Shown: one piece after another, positions 7,961 to 18,539 of the stretch
Layout: every line of letters begins with the position of its first letter
How positions within the stretch are numbered: the first letter of the stretch is position 1
Assembly: GCA_018710905.1 (NCBI GenBank)
Contig: DVIZ01000208.1
Coordinates: 1 to 33,288, forward strand
DNA: 33,288 nucleotides
From: Candidatus Scybalomonas excrementigallinarum
GTDB taxonomy: Bacteria; Bacillota; Clostridia; Lachnospirales; Lachnospiraceae
Direction: 5' to 3'
The notes under the pieces: generated by a model
What the model was told of the DNA's origin: nothing
Databases searched by the model: none
Seen by the model: only the letters and a program-made list of their open reading frames with translations
Position numbers and translations under genes: made by a program

Positions 7961-9013
7961 GTGATGGAGTTAAAAAAACAGGAAAAAGATCTCGATACCA
8001 TTTGTGATCGAATCGCAGAAGCTACTTATTATATAGAAGATCTTCAAAAAGAAGAAAATATATTAGAAGAATATTTAATGGATATGGAGCGGATGGAAAG
8101 GTTCTTAGCGGAAAGAAAACGAGAAAGGTATCCGATGTTTTACAAATTGTATGCAATGGATACTAGTTATGAAGCCAAACCAAAGGAGTTTTCCAATTTA
8201 TTGTTTAGTATTTTTAAGCAATATGAAAAAGAAATGGAAAGCGATCAAGAAGAACTTAATAAGTTAGAAAACGAGCGGGAAAAAATGACAAAAGAAGTCA
8301 ATCATTTTGCCGAAGAAGAAGTCGCATTAAAGGAAAAAGAAGAGCAATATAAAGAAAGACAAAAAACTTGTTTGGCTTGGGCAATTAGCATCGTTCTTAT
8401 GACGGCAATGGCAGCTGGAGGTTTTGTTTTTCTTGGATTATGCTATGAATTTTCCTATAAAATAGGAATTTCTTTTTGTATTTTAATCGGTGCTTTTTTA
8501 CTGCTTATTGTTTTGCAGTTAAATGGCAGAGTAAAAAGGAAAACGAGAGTGATACAAAGGAAGTTAGAACACTTTGGTCAATACGAAGAGTATAGGAAAG
8601 AACGTTTGGAACAAAATTTATTTTTGAAAACATCCTTAGAATGTAAGTATCTTATTAAAAATTCACAAGAGTTTGATCATTTGTTGAAACAATATAAAGA
8701 AACACAACAAACCGTAGAGTTAGAACAAATAGATGAGGAGAAGAAACATATCATTGCCGTTCTCTTAGAAGAGGGATTTTCTTATCCAACAATTTTTGTG
8801 AATGCTTCTTATAGTTTCGTGGAATACGCGGAGCAAAAGAAAATAAAAAATTATTTTGCACGAAGAAAAGAACAGGTAGAAAAGCATCTTTCATGGCAAA
8901 AAGAAAGACAAGAAAAGTATATTTTAGAGATGAATCAAATAGTAACCAAATATCCGCTGTTAAAAACGTATGCAGAAAATATGTTAGAAGAGTATGGATT
9001 AAAAATAGAATGA
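7961..9013 (+). CDS. Coiled-coil protein with a central two-TM hairpin, unknown function
   Basis: A 350-residue protein with a long Glu/Lys/Gln-rich coiled coil (about 1-135), two membrane segments close together (about 137-161 and 167-187), then a second coiled coil (about 190-350). A short loop between the TMs puts both coiled coils on the same side, most likely the cytoplasm given the flanking Lys/Arg (NGRVKRKTRVIQRK after TM2). Start is GTG 7961 or ATG 7964; GGAGAGAG (7949-7956) serves either. It is last in the operon and is followed at once by a terminator. It could tether the soluble operon products to the membrane (inference). No enzymatic motif seen. Confidence 0.7.
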   Translation: MMELKKQEKDLDTICDRIAEATYYIEDLQKEENILEEYLMDMERMERFLAERKRERYPMFYKLYAMDTSYEAKPKEFSNLLFSIFKQYEKEMESDQEELNKLENEREKMTKEVNHFAEEEVALKEKEEQYKERQKTCLAWAISIVLMTAMAAGGFVFLGLCYEFSYKIGISFCILIGAFLLLIVLQLNGRVKRKTRVIQRKLEHFGQYEEYRKERLEQNLFLKTSLECKYLIKNSQEFDHLLKQYKETQQTVELEQIDEEKKHIIAVLLEEGFSYPTIFVNASYSFVEYAEQKKIKNYFARRKEQVEKHLSWQKERQEKYILEMNQIVTKYPLLKTYAENMLEEYGLKIE

Positions 9014-9053
9014 GAAAAAAGCTATTGTAGTGAGTTCTACAATGGCTTTTTTT
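9014..9053 (+). terminator. Terminator of the four-gene unknown operon
   Basis: AAAAAAGCTATTGTAG and CTACAATGGCTTTTTT pair over 16 positions with one G-U, around a 6-base loop, and end in a T run. It starts directly after the stop codon at 9013. Confidence 0.9.
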
Positions 9054-9054
9054 G

Positions 9055-9146
9055 TTTATAGGAAATACTTTGTTATATGAATGTATGAAAGTGTTGGTTT
9101 CCTATGAAATAAAAAAGTACTACGTGCAACAATGCACACTTTGTTC
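9055..9146. repeat. Terminator-linked intergenic repeat, copy A
   Basis: Begins right after the operon terminator with TTTATAGGAAATAC and returns as TTTCCTATGAAATA near 9099-9112. The whole 50-odd base unit, including its interior, closely resembles copy D at 22525. It continues with AAAAAAGTACTACGTGC (9111-9127), shared with copy C, and ends in GCACACTTTGTTC (9134-9146), shared with copies B and E. The rest of the gap (9147-9391) holds only a low-complexity basic reading frame that I do not accept as a gene. Confidence 0.75.
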
Positions 9147-9391
9147 TTATGCGAAGGCGACGAGTCGTAGAAGAGCATACATATAGTAGGAAAGTTTCAC
9201 GTAATAATAAAAATAACTTACCAAAAAAGGATAATAATGGAAAGAAAGTAAAAATAAGTTTGTTTTTATATAAAAGACATATGTATGTAATACGAGGAAA
9301 AACGAAAAAAACTGTAAAAAGTGTAGTAAAAAGCATTGAAAAAAATATGAAATTTAGTGCAAAATATATGTAATATTTTTGTAATAATTAC

Positions 9392-9420
9392 TTTACAACT
9401 CTGTAATCATATGCTACAAT
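9392..9420 (+). promoter_or_regulatory. Promoter of the 3D-domain protein gene
   Basis: TTTACA (9392-9397) and TACAAT (9415-9420) are 17 bases apart, about 35 bases before the start codon. Confidence 0.65.
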
Positions 9421-9454
9421 AGCAACCGTTAACAAAATCAGGAGGTTATTCAGA

Positions 9455-9847
9455 GTGATGAAAACAATGAAGAAATTACTGATATATACTTTTGTGTTAT
9501 TAATGACAATTTCGCCATTACAAGTAAAGGCAGCATCAAAATATAAAGTACAATACTTAGGAAAGTTTAAATTAACGGCTTACTGTGGTTGTTCTAAATG
9601 TTCAGGAAAATGGGGCAACGGAACAGCAAGTGGAACGATTGCAAAAGAGAATCATACAGTTGCGGTTGATAGAAAGCTAATTCCGCTTGGAACAAAATTG
9701 CAAATTAATGGGACAAGATACTTAGCAGAAGATGTCGGAGGTGGGGTAAAAGGAAAACACATCGACATTTATTTTAAAAATCATAAGGACGCCCTTAAAT
9801 TTGGTTTAAAGAAAAATCAAAAGGTTTATAAAGTAGTAAAAAAATAA
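9455..9847 (+). CDS. Small secreted 3D-domain protein
   Basis: A 130-residue exported protein. The N-terminus MKKLLIYTFVLLMTISPL with a likely cut after VKA (residue 26) is a Sec signal peptide. The rest is a single 3D domain, named for three aspartates, seen here as Asp72 (AVDRKLIPLGT), Asp93 (AEDVGGG) and Asp104 (KHIDIYF). A CGCSKC cluster follows TAY at 41-43. This domain is a double-psi beta-barrel found at the C-terminus of YabE-type and Sps-like cell-wall proteins, where it is linked to peptidoglycan cleavage. Here it stands alone without G5 or ubiquitin-like domains. AGGAGG (9440-9445) serves GTG 9455 or ATG 9458. It is monocistronic with its own promoter. A wall-lytic role is likely by family but unproven. 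Confidence 0.85.
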   Translation: MMKTMKKLLIYTFVLLMTISPLQVKAASKYKVQYLGKFKLTAYCGCSKCSGKWGNGTASGTIAKENHTVAVDRKLIPLGTKLQINGTRYLAEDVGGGVKGKHIDIYFKNHKDALKFGLKKNQKVYKVVKK

Positions 9848-9968
9848 TAGATTATGTGCAATACCGATAAAATGAATTTGCGAAAGAAGACAGCAAAAAA
9901 AGTCAAACACTTAAAAAGCAATTTCAAGTAACAAGAAATCATTTAAAAGTATATATCACAAAAAGAAA

Positions 9969-9998
9969 GATGCATCTCAATTTGAGGTGCATTTTTTC
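9969..9998 (+). terminator. Terminator downstream of the 3D-domain gene
   Basis: GATGCATCTCAA and TTTGAGGTGCATT form a short stem that ends in a TTTTTT run. It lies about 120 bases after the stop at 9847; the sequence between holds nothing recognised. From here to the groES promoter (10000-10200) I see no gene or clear element, only an ACTAGGAAAT that may be a relic of the repeat family. Confidence 0.8.
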
Positions 9999-10202
9999 TC
10001 ATATACTAGGAAATGGTGTGTTCTAAAGTGGTGAAGAGTGTACAACGCAAAGGTTGTTTTGGGTGTATTTTGTATTAAAAAAAGAGCACAAATATGAAAT
10101 AATGAGTATAGATGAGAAAAAAAGAGAATATGCTTAAAAATATGGAAAAAAATCCAGTATTTAAAATAATTAGAACTTGATTTTTTATTCCATGTAAACT
10201 AA

Positions 10203-10208
10203 TATAAT
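10203..10208 (+). promoter_or_regulatory. -10 element of the groESL promoter
   Basis: A perfect TATAAT lies 8 bases before the CIRCE operator, so transcription would begin at or inside the operator. The best -35 is TTGATT (10177-10182), but the spacing of 20 bases is too long, so the -35 is unsure. Confidence 0.6.
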
Positions 10209-10216
10209 ACTAACGA

Positions 10217-10243
10217 TTAGCACTCGGATACAGTGAGTGCTAA
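10217..10243. promoter_or_regulatory. CIRCE operator (HrcA binding site)
   Basis: TTAGCACTC (10217-10225), nine bases, GAGTGCTAA (10235-10243): an exact match to the CIRCE consensus. HrcA represses groESL through this element in Firmicutes and releases it on heat shock. The hrcA gene is not in this window. Confidence 0.97.
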
Positions 10244-10327
10244 CAGACGGATGGAAGAATGAGTAAAAATTCTTTCATAATAAAAATAAAAAAACATTAT
10301 TTTGGAATATTAAGGAGGCTTTTATTT

Positions 10328-10603
10328 ATGAAATTAGTACCATTAGGTGACAGAGTCGTATTAAAACAGTTAGAAGCAGAAACAACTACAAAATCTGGTA
10401 TTGTGTTAACAAGCCAGTCACAGGAAAAGCCACAGGAAGCGGAAGTAATTGCGGTAGGACCTGGCACAGATGATGTGAAAATGGAAGTAAAAGTTGGAGA
10501 TAAAGTTATTTATTCAAAATATGCTGGAACACAGGTAAAATTAGAAGGCGAAGAATATATTATTGTAAAACAAAATGATGTATTAGCAGTTGTAGAAGCT
10601 TAA
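10328..10603 (+). CDS. groES: Co-chaperonin GroES
   Basis: GroES forms the seven-membered lid of the GroEL folding chamber in the cytoplasm. The 91-residue protein shows the family pattern: the N-terminal strand KLVPLGDRVVLK, the mobile loop region (ETTTKSGIVLTSQSQEKPQ) and the C-terminal EEYIIVKQNDVLAVVE. Length is slightly under the usual 94-97. I start at ATG 10328 because AAGGAGG (10312-10318) is 9 bases upstream; an in-frame ATG at 10259 would add 23 residues not found in the family. It is first in the groES-groEL operon under CIRCE control, with groEL 76 bases downstream. Confidence 0.97.
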   Translation: MKLVPLGDRVVLKQLEAETTTKSGIVLTSQSQEKPQEAEVIAVGPGTDDVKMEVKVGDKVIYSKYAGTQVKLEGEEYIIVKQNDVLAVVEA

Positions 10604-10637
10604 ATAGCGTATTTTTCATCGTTTATTCGATTAATGA

Positions 10638-12296
<1,659 letters not shown>

Positions 12297-12363
12297 TAAT
12301 TTACTCATAAAGAAATAAATAAAAAGAGTGAAACGCCGATGATATAGGTTTTTCATAAGAATT

Positions 12364-12424
12364 ATAAGCTATTGTAGTCGATTGTCCAAGATAGGATGGC
12401 GATTGCAATAGCTTATTTTTTTAT
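12364..12424 (+). terminator. Terminator of groESL
   Basis: ATAAGCTATTG (12364-12374) pairs with CAATAGCTTAT (12406-12416), with further pairing inside, followed by a T run. It lies about 70 bases after groEL. Confidence 0.85.
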
Positions 12425-12479
12425 TTCATAGCTAGAAGTTATCGAAAGTCGCGAGGCGTGTTGGGCGCACACTTTGTTC
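12424..12479. repeat. Terminator-linked intergenic repeat, copy B
   Basis: Starts with TTTCATAG directly at the groESL terminator T-tract, then carries a 49-base module (12431-12479). That module matches 24056-24104 at 47 of 49 positions and ends GCGCACACTTTGTTC. It lacks the second arm of the TTTCATAGGAAAT palindrome seen in copies A and D, so it looks like a truncated or recombined member. Confidence 0.75.
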
Positions 12480-12489
12480 GATGAGAGAA

Positions 12490-12571
12490 ACGACAAATTT
12501 AGAAATTTTTTTACAAGAGAAATTGATAAAAAAATATCAATTTTTCCTTGTAATGACTGGGTTTCTGTCGT
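12490..12571. other. Large nested inverted repeat upstream of nfnA
   Basis: Inner arms TTACAAGAGAAATTGATA (12511-12528) and TATCAATTTTTCCTTGTAA (12535-12553) pair almost fully around a six-A loop. Outer arms ACGACA (12490-12495) and TGTCGT (12566-12571) are also complementary. It lies between repeat copy B and the nfnA promoter. With no T run at its end, it is not a standard terminator. Function unknown. Confidence 0.55.
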
Positions 12572-12624
12572 ACAATAAGGTAAAGTAATAAAGTAAATGA
12601 TTAGATTAACTAGTCAAAAATTTA

Positions 12625-12653
12625 TTGACATGAAAGGTAAACAGAGATATAAT
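12625..12653 (+). promoter_or_regulatory. Consensus sigma-A promoter of nfnAB
   Basis: TTGACA (12625-12630) and TATAAT (12648-12653) are exactly 17 bases apart, a perfect match to the sigma-A consensus. It is about 65 bases before the nfnA start, suggesting strong constitutive expression. Confidence 0.9.
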
Positions 12654-12717
12654 AGTGAAAGAATGTTAAATAATTCACTTAAAATTAGGTTAAAATAAAC
12701 AAAGAGGAGTTGTATCC

Positions 12718-13551
12718 ATGTACAAAATCATGAGTAAAGAGAAGCTCAATGGAGCGGTGGAGTTAATGGAAATCCATGCTCCATATGTAGCAAGAAAATG
12801 TGAAGCTGGACAATTTATTATCATTCGTGTGGATGAAGAGGGAGAGAGAATACCTCTCACAATCGCTGACTATGATAGAGAAAAAGAAACCGTACAGATT
12901 ATCTATCAAGTCGTTGGTTATTCTACAAAATTACTGAGTGAGTTAAAAGTTGGTGATTATGTAGAGGACTTTGTAGGTCCATTAGGTCAGCCAGCACCTC
13001 TTCATAAATGCGATCATGTGATTGGTGTAGCAGGTGGTGTAGGCGCTGCTCCATTGTATCCACAACTTCGTAAACTCCATGAAATGGGTGTGAAAGTAGA
13101 CGTTATTATTGGGGGAAGAAGTGCAGAGTTTGTAATTTTAGAAGAGAAATTCCGTGAATTCTGTGACAATGTATATATTACAACGGATGATGGTAGCAAA
13201 GGAACAAAAGGATTTGTAACAACGGTTTTATCTGATTTAATTGAAAAAGGTGAGAAGTTTGATGAAGTAATCGCTATTGGACCATTAATCATGATGAAAA
13301 ACGTTGTCAATGTAACAAAACCATTAAATATTCCAACTTCTGTTTCCTTAAATCCAATTATGATCGATGGAACTGGTATGTGTGGCGGATGTCGTGTAAC
13401 AGTTGGCGGAGAAACAAAATTTGCTTGTGTTGATGGACCAGATTTTAATGGATTTGAAGTAGATTTTGATGAATGTATGAAACGTCAAGGGTTATTTAAG
13501 TCAGAAGAAAGCCAAGAAAAAGACCATGTTTGTCGTATTGGAAGAGGTTAA
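12718..13551 (+). CDS. nfnA: NfnA: ferredoxin-NADP+ reductase subunit alpha of electron-bifurcating NfnAB
   Basis: The small subunit of NADH-dependent reduced ferredoxin:NADP+ oxidoreductase, a cytoplasmic flavin-bifurcating enzyme. The 277 residues include an FAD-binding barrel (about 1-100), an NAD-binding fold starting GVAGGVGAAPLYPQL, and a C-terminal [2Fe-2S] site. Candidate cluster ligands are Cys222, Cys225 and Cys237, with Asp217 in IDGTGMCGGC. As I recall, NfnA uses three cysteines and an aspartate, which fits. A close relative is the PyrK-type dihydroorotate dehydrogenase electron-transfer subunit; pairing with the GltA-like gene 22 bases downstream favours NfnA. Expression comes from the consensus promoter at 12625. 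Confidence 0.88.
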   Translation: MYKIMSKEKLNGAVELMEIHAPYVARKCEAGQFIIIRVDEEGERIPLTIADYDREKETVQIIYQVVGYSTKLLSELKVGDYVEDFVGPLGQPAPLHKCDHVIGVAGGVGAAPLYPQLRKLHEMGVKVDVIIGGRSAEFVILEEKFREFCDNVYITTDDGSKGTKGFVTTVLSDLIEKGEKFDEVIAIGPLIMMKNVVNVTKPLNIPTSVSLNPIMIDGTGMCGGCRVTVGGETKFACVDGPDFNGFEVDFDECMKRQGLFKSEESQEKDHVCRIGRG

Positions 13552-13573
13552 GTAGAATAGGAGTGGAAATAAA

Positions 13574-14971
13574 ATGGCAGAAAGAAATATGAGTCTAAAA
13601 AAAGTTGCGATGCCAGAACAGGCACCGGACGTTAGAAATAAAAACTTTGAAGAAGTAGCACTAGGCTATACGAAAGAAATGGCAATGGAAGAAGCAAGAC
13701 GCTGCTTAAATTGTAAACATTCTCCATGTGTCAATGGTTGTCCAGTTAATGTACCAATTCCTGAATTTATTCAAAAAGTGGCAGATGGAGACTTTGATGG
13801 AGCATACCAGACAATTACAAGAGAAAATGCCCTTCCAGCTATTTGTGGTCGTGTATGTCCACAGGAAAATCAGTGCGAAGGAAAATGTGTTCGTGGAATC
13901 AAAGGAGAACCAGTTGGTATTGGTCGCTTAGAACGTTTTGTTGCAGATTACCATATGGCAAAAAATGAAGAAGTAGAGCCAATCAAAGAAAAAAATGGAA
14001 AAAAAGTAGCAGTCGTTGGATGCGGTCCTGCAGGAATCACTTGTGCAGGAGAATTAGTGAAAAAAGGCTATGATGTTACAATTTTTGAAGCATTACATAA
14101 AGCTGGTGGCGTATTAAGCTATGGGATTCCAGAATTCCGTCTTCCAAAAGCATTAGTTGCAAAAGAAATTGAAACTGTTGAAAAACTTGGTGTAAAGATT
14201 GAAAAGAATGTTATCGTTGGACGTTCTATTACGATTGATGAGTTAATGGAAGAAGGATATGGTGCCGTCTTTGTTGGTTCTGGTGCAGGACTTCCTAGAT
14301 TCTTAAATATTCCAGGGGAAAACTTATTAGGGGTTTATTCTGCCAATGAGTTTTTAACTCGTGTTAACTTGATGAAAGGATATAAATTCCCAGAGACACC
14401 AACTCCAGTAAAAGTTGGTAAGAAAGTAGCTGTTGTTGGAGCCGGTAACGTAGCTATGGACGCAGCTCGTACAGCAAAACGTCTTGGAGCAGAAGAAGTT
14501 TATATTGTATATCGTCGTAGTGAAGAAGAAGCTCCAGCGAGATTGGAAGAAATCCATCATGCAAAAGAAGAAGGTATTATCTTTAAGTTCTTAAATAATC
14601 CATGTGCAATTCTTGGAGACGAAAACGGATGGGTAAAAGGACTTGAAGTAGTGAAACAAGAATTAGGAGAACCAGATGCGTCTGGAAGACGTTCTCCACA
14701 TCCAGTAGAAGGTTCTAACTATGTTCTTGATGTAGAATCCGTTATTATTGCAATTGGTCAAAGTCCAAACCCATTAATTCGTCAAACAACACCTGGACTT
14801 GAAGTACAAAAATGGGGCGGAATTATTGTCGATGAAGATACTATGAAAACAAGCAAAGAAGGCGTTTATGCAGGTGGAGATACCGTAACAGGTGCGGCTA
14901 CTGTTATCCTTGCTATGGGTGCAGGAAAAACAGCTGCAAAAGCGATTGATGAGTATCTGAAAAATAAATAA
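13574..14971 (+). CDS. nfnB: NfnB: GltA-like NADPH-dependent oxidoreductase subunit
   Basis: The large subunit of NfnAB, where the bifurcating FAD and two [4Fe-4S] clusters reside. Over 465 residues it shows the N-terminal cysteine-rich cluster domain (CLNCKHSPCVNGCPVNVPIP, then ICGRVCPQENQCEGKCV). Next comes an FAD Rossmann motif VVGCGPAGITCAGEL, then an NADP(H) motif VVGAGNVAMDAARTAKRLGA, and a C-terminal FAD motif ending GVYAGGD. It is often annotated as homotetrameric glutamate synthase (gltA), because the glutamate synthase small subunit shares this fold; direct linkage to nfnA argues for NfnB. Together the pair couples NADH and reduced ferredoxin to NADP+ reduction. RBS is GGAGTGG at proper spacing. 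A terminator follows. Confidence 0.88.
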   Translation: MAERNMSLKKVAMPEQAPDVRNKNFEEVALGYTKEMAMEEARRCLNCKHSPCVNGCPVNVPIPEFIQKVADGDFDGAYQTITRENALPAICGRVCPQENQCEGKCVRGIKGEPVGIGRLERFVADYHMAKNEEVEPIKEKNGKKVAVVGCGPAGITCAGELVKKGYDVTIFEALHKAGGVLSYGIPEFRLPKALVAKEIETVEKLGVKIEKNVIVGRSITIDELMEEGYGAVFVGSGAGLPRFLNIPGENLLGVYSANEFLTRVNLMKGYKFPETPTPVKVGKKVAVVGAGNVAMDAARTAKRLGAEEVYIVYRRSEEEAPARLEEIHHAKEEGIIFKFLNNPCAILGDENGWVKGLEVVKQELGEPDASGRRSPHPVEGSNYVLDVESVIIAIGQSPNPLIRQTTPGLEVQKWGGIIVDEDTMKTSKEGVYAGGDTVTGAATVILAMGAGKTAAKAIDEYLKNK

Positions 14972-14996
14972 AAATCCATTGAAAAGTAAATGGTAG

Positions 14997-15048
14997 AAAA
15001 AAGGAAACTGGCTGTTCAAAGCGATTGAGCATACAGTTTTCTTTTTTT
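14997..15048 (+). terminator. Terminator of nfnAB
   Basis: AAAAAAGGAAACTG (14997-15010) pairs with CAGTTTTCTTTTTTT (15034-15048), with an inner GTTCAA/TTGAGC stem, ending in a run of seven T. Confidence 0.85.
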
Positions 15049-15095
15049 AAATGATAGAAAATGGAATTTCTTATCTATTAAAAAGCATGTTATGG
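15043..15095. repeat. Possible decayed copy F of the terminator-linked repeat
   Basis: Starting in the terminator T-tract, TTTTTTAAATGATAGAAAAT faces ATTTCTTATCTATTAAAAA about 20 bases on, followed by GCA. The arms pair imperfectly (about 14 of 19). The layout (T-tract, ATAG-like arm, return arm, AAAAAGCA) matches copy C, so it may be an old degenerate member. Between here and the guaB promoters (15096-15274) I see no gene or clear element. Confidence 0.35.
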
Positions 15096-15274
15096 AAATG
15101 AGGTGTAACTACAGAGATGAAAACCAAAAATTTCTAATGAAGGGATAGGAATAATATTCTATCATTTTAAAAGAGATAATTAAGAAAATAAAGAAACAAA
15201 AGAATGAATTAGGTAGAAAAATTGCAAGATGGGTTATAAGAGAAAAAAATTCGTAGAACGATTAATCAAAGGGC

Positions 15275-15304
15275 TTGATTTTTCTAATATTTAATCGCTA
15301 TAAT
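15275..15304 (+). promoter_or_regulatory. Possible upstream promoter of guaB (P1)
   Basis: TTGATT (15275-15280) and TATAAT (15299-15304) are 18 bases apart, about 180 bases before guaB. It overlaps an imperfect inverted repeat, CGATTAA/TTAATCG (15259-15297). Confidence 0.4.
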
Positions 15305-15352
15305 AAATAAAATGAAAAAATTATTTGTTTTTTTAAAAGTTGTATTTTTTGG

Positions 15353-15381
15353 TTGACAGCGCAAATAATGTCTGTTAAGAT
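15353..15381 (+). promoter_or_regulatory. Main promoter of guaB (P2)
   Basis: TTGACA (15353-15358) and TAAGAT (15376-15381) are 17 bases apart. The transcript would have a leader of about 90 bases before the ATG at 15481. I recognise no riboswitch in it. Confidence 0.7.
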
Positions 15382-15459
15382 ACATAACAATATATTTTCG
15401 AGACAGGAACAAGCTCAACCAATAAAGTATATAGTTATTATTTATTTATAAAGCGATAA

Positions 15460-17560
<2,101 letters not shown>

Positions 17561-17573
17561 ATCGTATGATACA

Positions 17574-17628
17574 TAAAAAAATCTCTTAAGTTTGATGAAA
17601 GATAAAATCAGATTTAAGAGATTTTTTT
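17574..17628 (+). terminator. Terminator after the amidase gene
   Basis: AAAAAAATCTCTTAAG and a facing TTAAGAGATTTTTTT form the stem, ending in seven T. The T run also forms the left edge of repeat copy C. Confidence 0.85.
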
Positions 17629-17738
17629 ATGTCATAGGAAATTCCTCGCAAGCGAGTTATCCTATAACATAAAAAAGCACTACGTGCGAGCGATGCGCAG
17701 GTCGCAATGGGGAAAATTTCACTTCGTAAACTGCGACC
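17623..17738. repeat. Terminator-linked intergenic repeat, copy C
   Basis: Arms TTTTTTATGTCATAGGA (17623-17639) and TCCTATAACATAAAAAA (17660-17676) pair at 16 of 17 positions, with CTCGCAAGCGAG as an inner hairpin. The terminator T-tract is part of the left arm. It continues with AAAAAAGCACTACGTGC (shared with copy A) and a second hairpin, GGTCGCA (17700-17706) with TGCGACC (17732-17738). This is the most structured copy in the window. Confidence 0.75.
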
Positions 17739-17828
17739 GGGAGGTTGGCTTTTTGTCAAATTTTTAGTAAAATAAAAATTAAAGATAAAAAATAAACGAA
17801 AAAAGAGTAAAAGTATGAGAGGGATCTT

Positions 17829-18539
17829 ATGAGAACAAAAGTGATTTTGACAGTAGATGATGAAATACATATTTTAGAATTAATCGAATACAATTTGAAC
17901 AAAAATGGATTTTCTGTATTGAAAGCAGAGAGTGGAGAAGAAGCGTTAGAGATTTTAAAAAGAGAAAAAGTGGATCTTGTATTGTTAGATGTGATGCTTG
18001 GCGGAATGGATGGGTTAGAGGTTTTGAAAAAAATCCGAAAAAATTCCCAATTAAAAAGGTTGCCAGTTATTTTATTAACGGCAAAAGATGGAGAATTTAA
18101 TCGGGTGTTAGGTTTTGATTTAGGAGCGGATGACTATATTAGTAAGCCATTTGGAGTCCATGAGATGATCGCTAGAGTAAAAGCGGTATTAAGAAGAAGC
18201 GGTAATGGGACTATGGAAGTAGAAGAAAAAGAAGAGAGTTTATTGCGCTCTGGAAAACTTTGTATTGATAAGAAAAAGAGAGAAGTTTTATTAGAAGGAA
18301 AGAAGGTAGAATTAGCATTAAAAGAATTTGAATTGCTTTCTTTATTAGCAAAACATCCAGGTATGGTCTATACAAGAGAAACTTTGTTAGAAAAAATATG
18401 GGGCTTTGATTATTATGGGGAAACGCGAACCGTCGATGTCCATATTCGAAATTTAAGAAAAAAGTTAGAAATACAAGGAGAAGAATACCCATGTATTAAA
18501 ACGGTACGAGGAGTTGGGTATAAGTTTGAGGTAGTATAG
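17829..18539 (+). CDS. OmpR/PhoB-family response regulator
   Basis: A 236-residue DNA-binding response regulator. The receiver domain (about 1-120) has the acidic pair Asp10/Asp11, phosphoacceptor Asp54 (LVLLDVMLGG), Thr in LLTAKDG and Lys in YISKPFG. The C-terminal winged helix (about 135-236) ends with VDVHIRNLRKKLE and the TVRGVGYKF signature. It is closest in pattern to PhoB/PhoP/WalR-type regulators, but the target genes cannot be told from sequence. ATG 17829 follows AGAGGGA. Its stop abuts the kinase start with no gap, so the pair is translationally coupled. Confidence 0.93.
   Translation: MRTKVILTVDDEIHILELIEYNLNKNGFSVLKAESGEEALEILKREKVDLVLLDVMLGGMDGLEVLKKIRKNSQLKRLPVILLTAKDGEFNRVLGFDLGADDYISKPFGVHEMIARVKAVLRRSGNGTMEVEEKEESLLRSGKLCIDKKKREVLLEGKKVELALKEFELLSLLAKHPGMVYTRETLLEKIWGFDYYGETRTVDVHIRNLRKKLEIQGEEYPCIKTVRGVGYKFEVV

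Noticed and set aside
9149-9373. A 74-residue very basic reading frame between the unknown operon and the 3D-domain gene
   Set aside because: Its ATG lies in the tail of repeat copy A, there is no ribosome binding site or promoter, and the composition (Lys/Asn/Arg) is what AT-rich random sequence gives.
10259-10327. A 23-residue N-terminal extension of GroES
   Set aside because: AAGGAGG lies directly before ATG 10328, and GroES proteins start at KLVPLGDRV-type sequence; the extension has no ribosome binding site.
12718-14971. The nfnAB pair as glutamate synthase or dihydroorotate dehydrogenase subunits
   Set aside because: The large glutamate synthase subunit and pyrD are absent, and the paired order with matching cluster motifs is the NfnAB arrangement.
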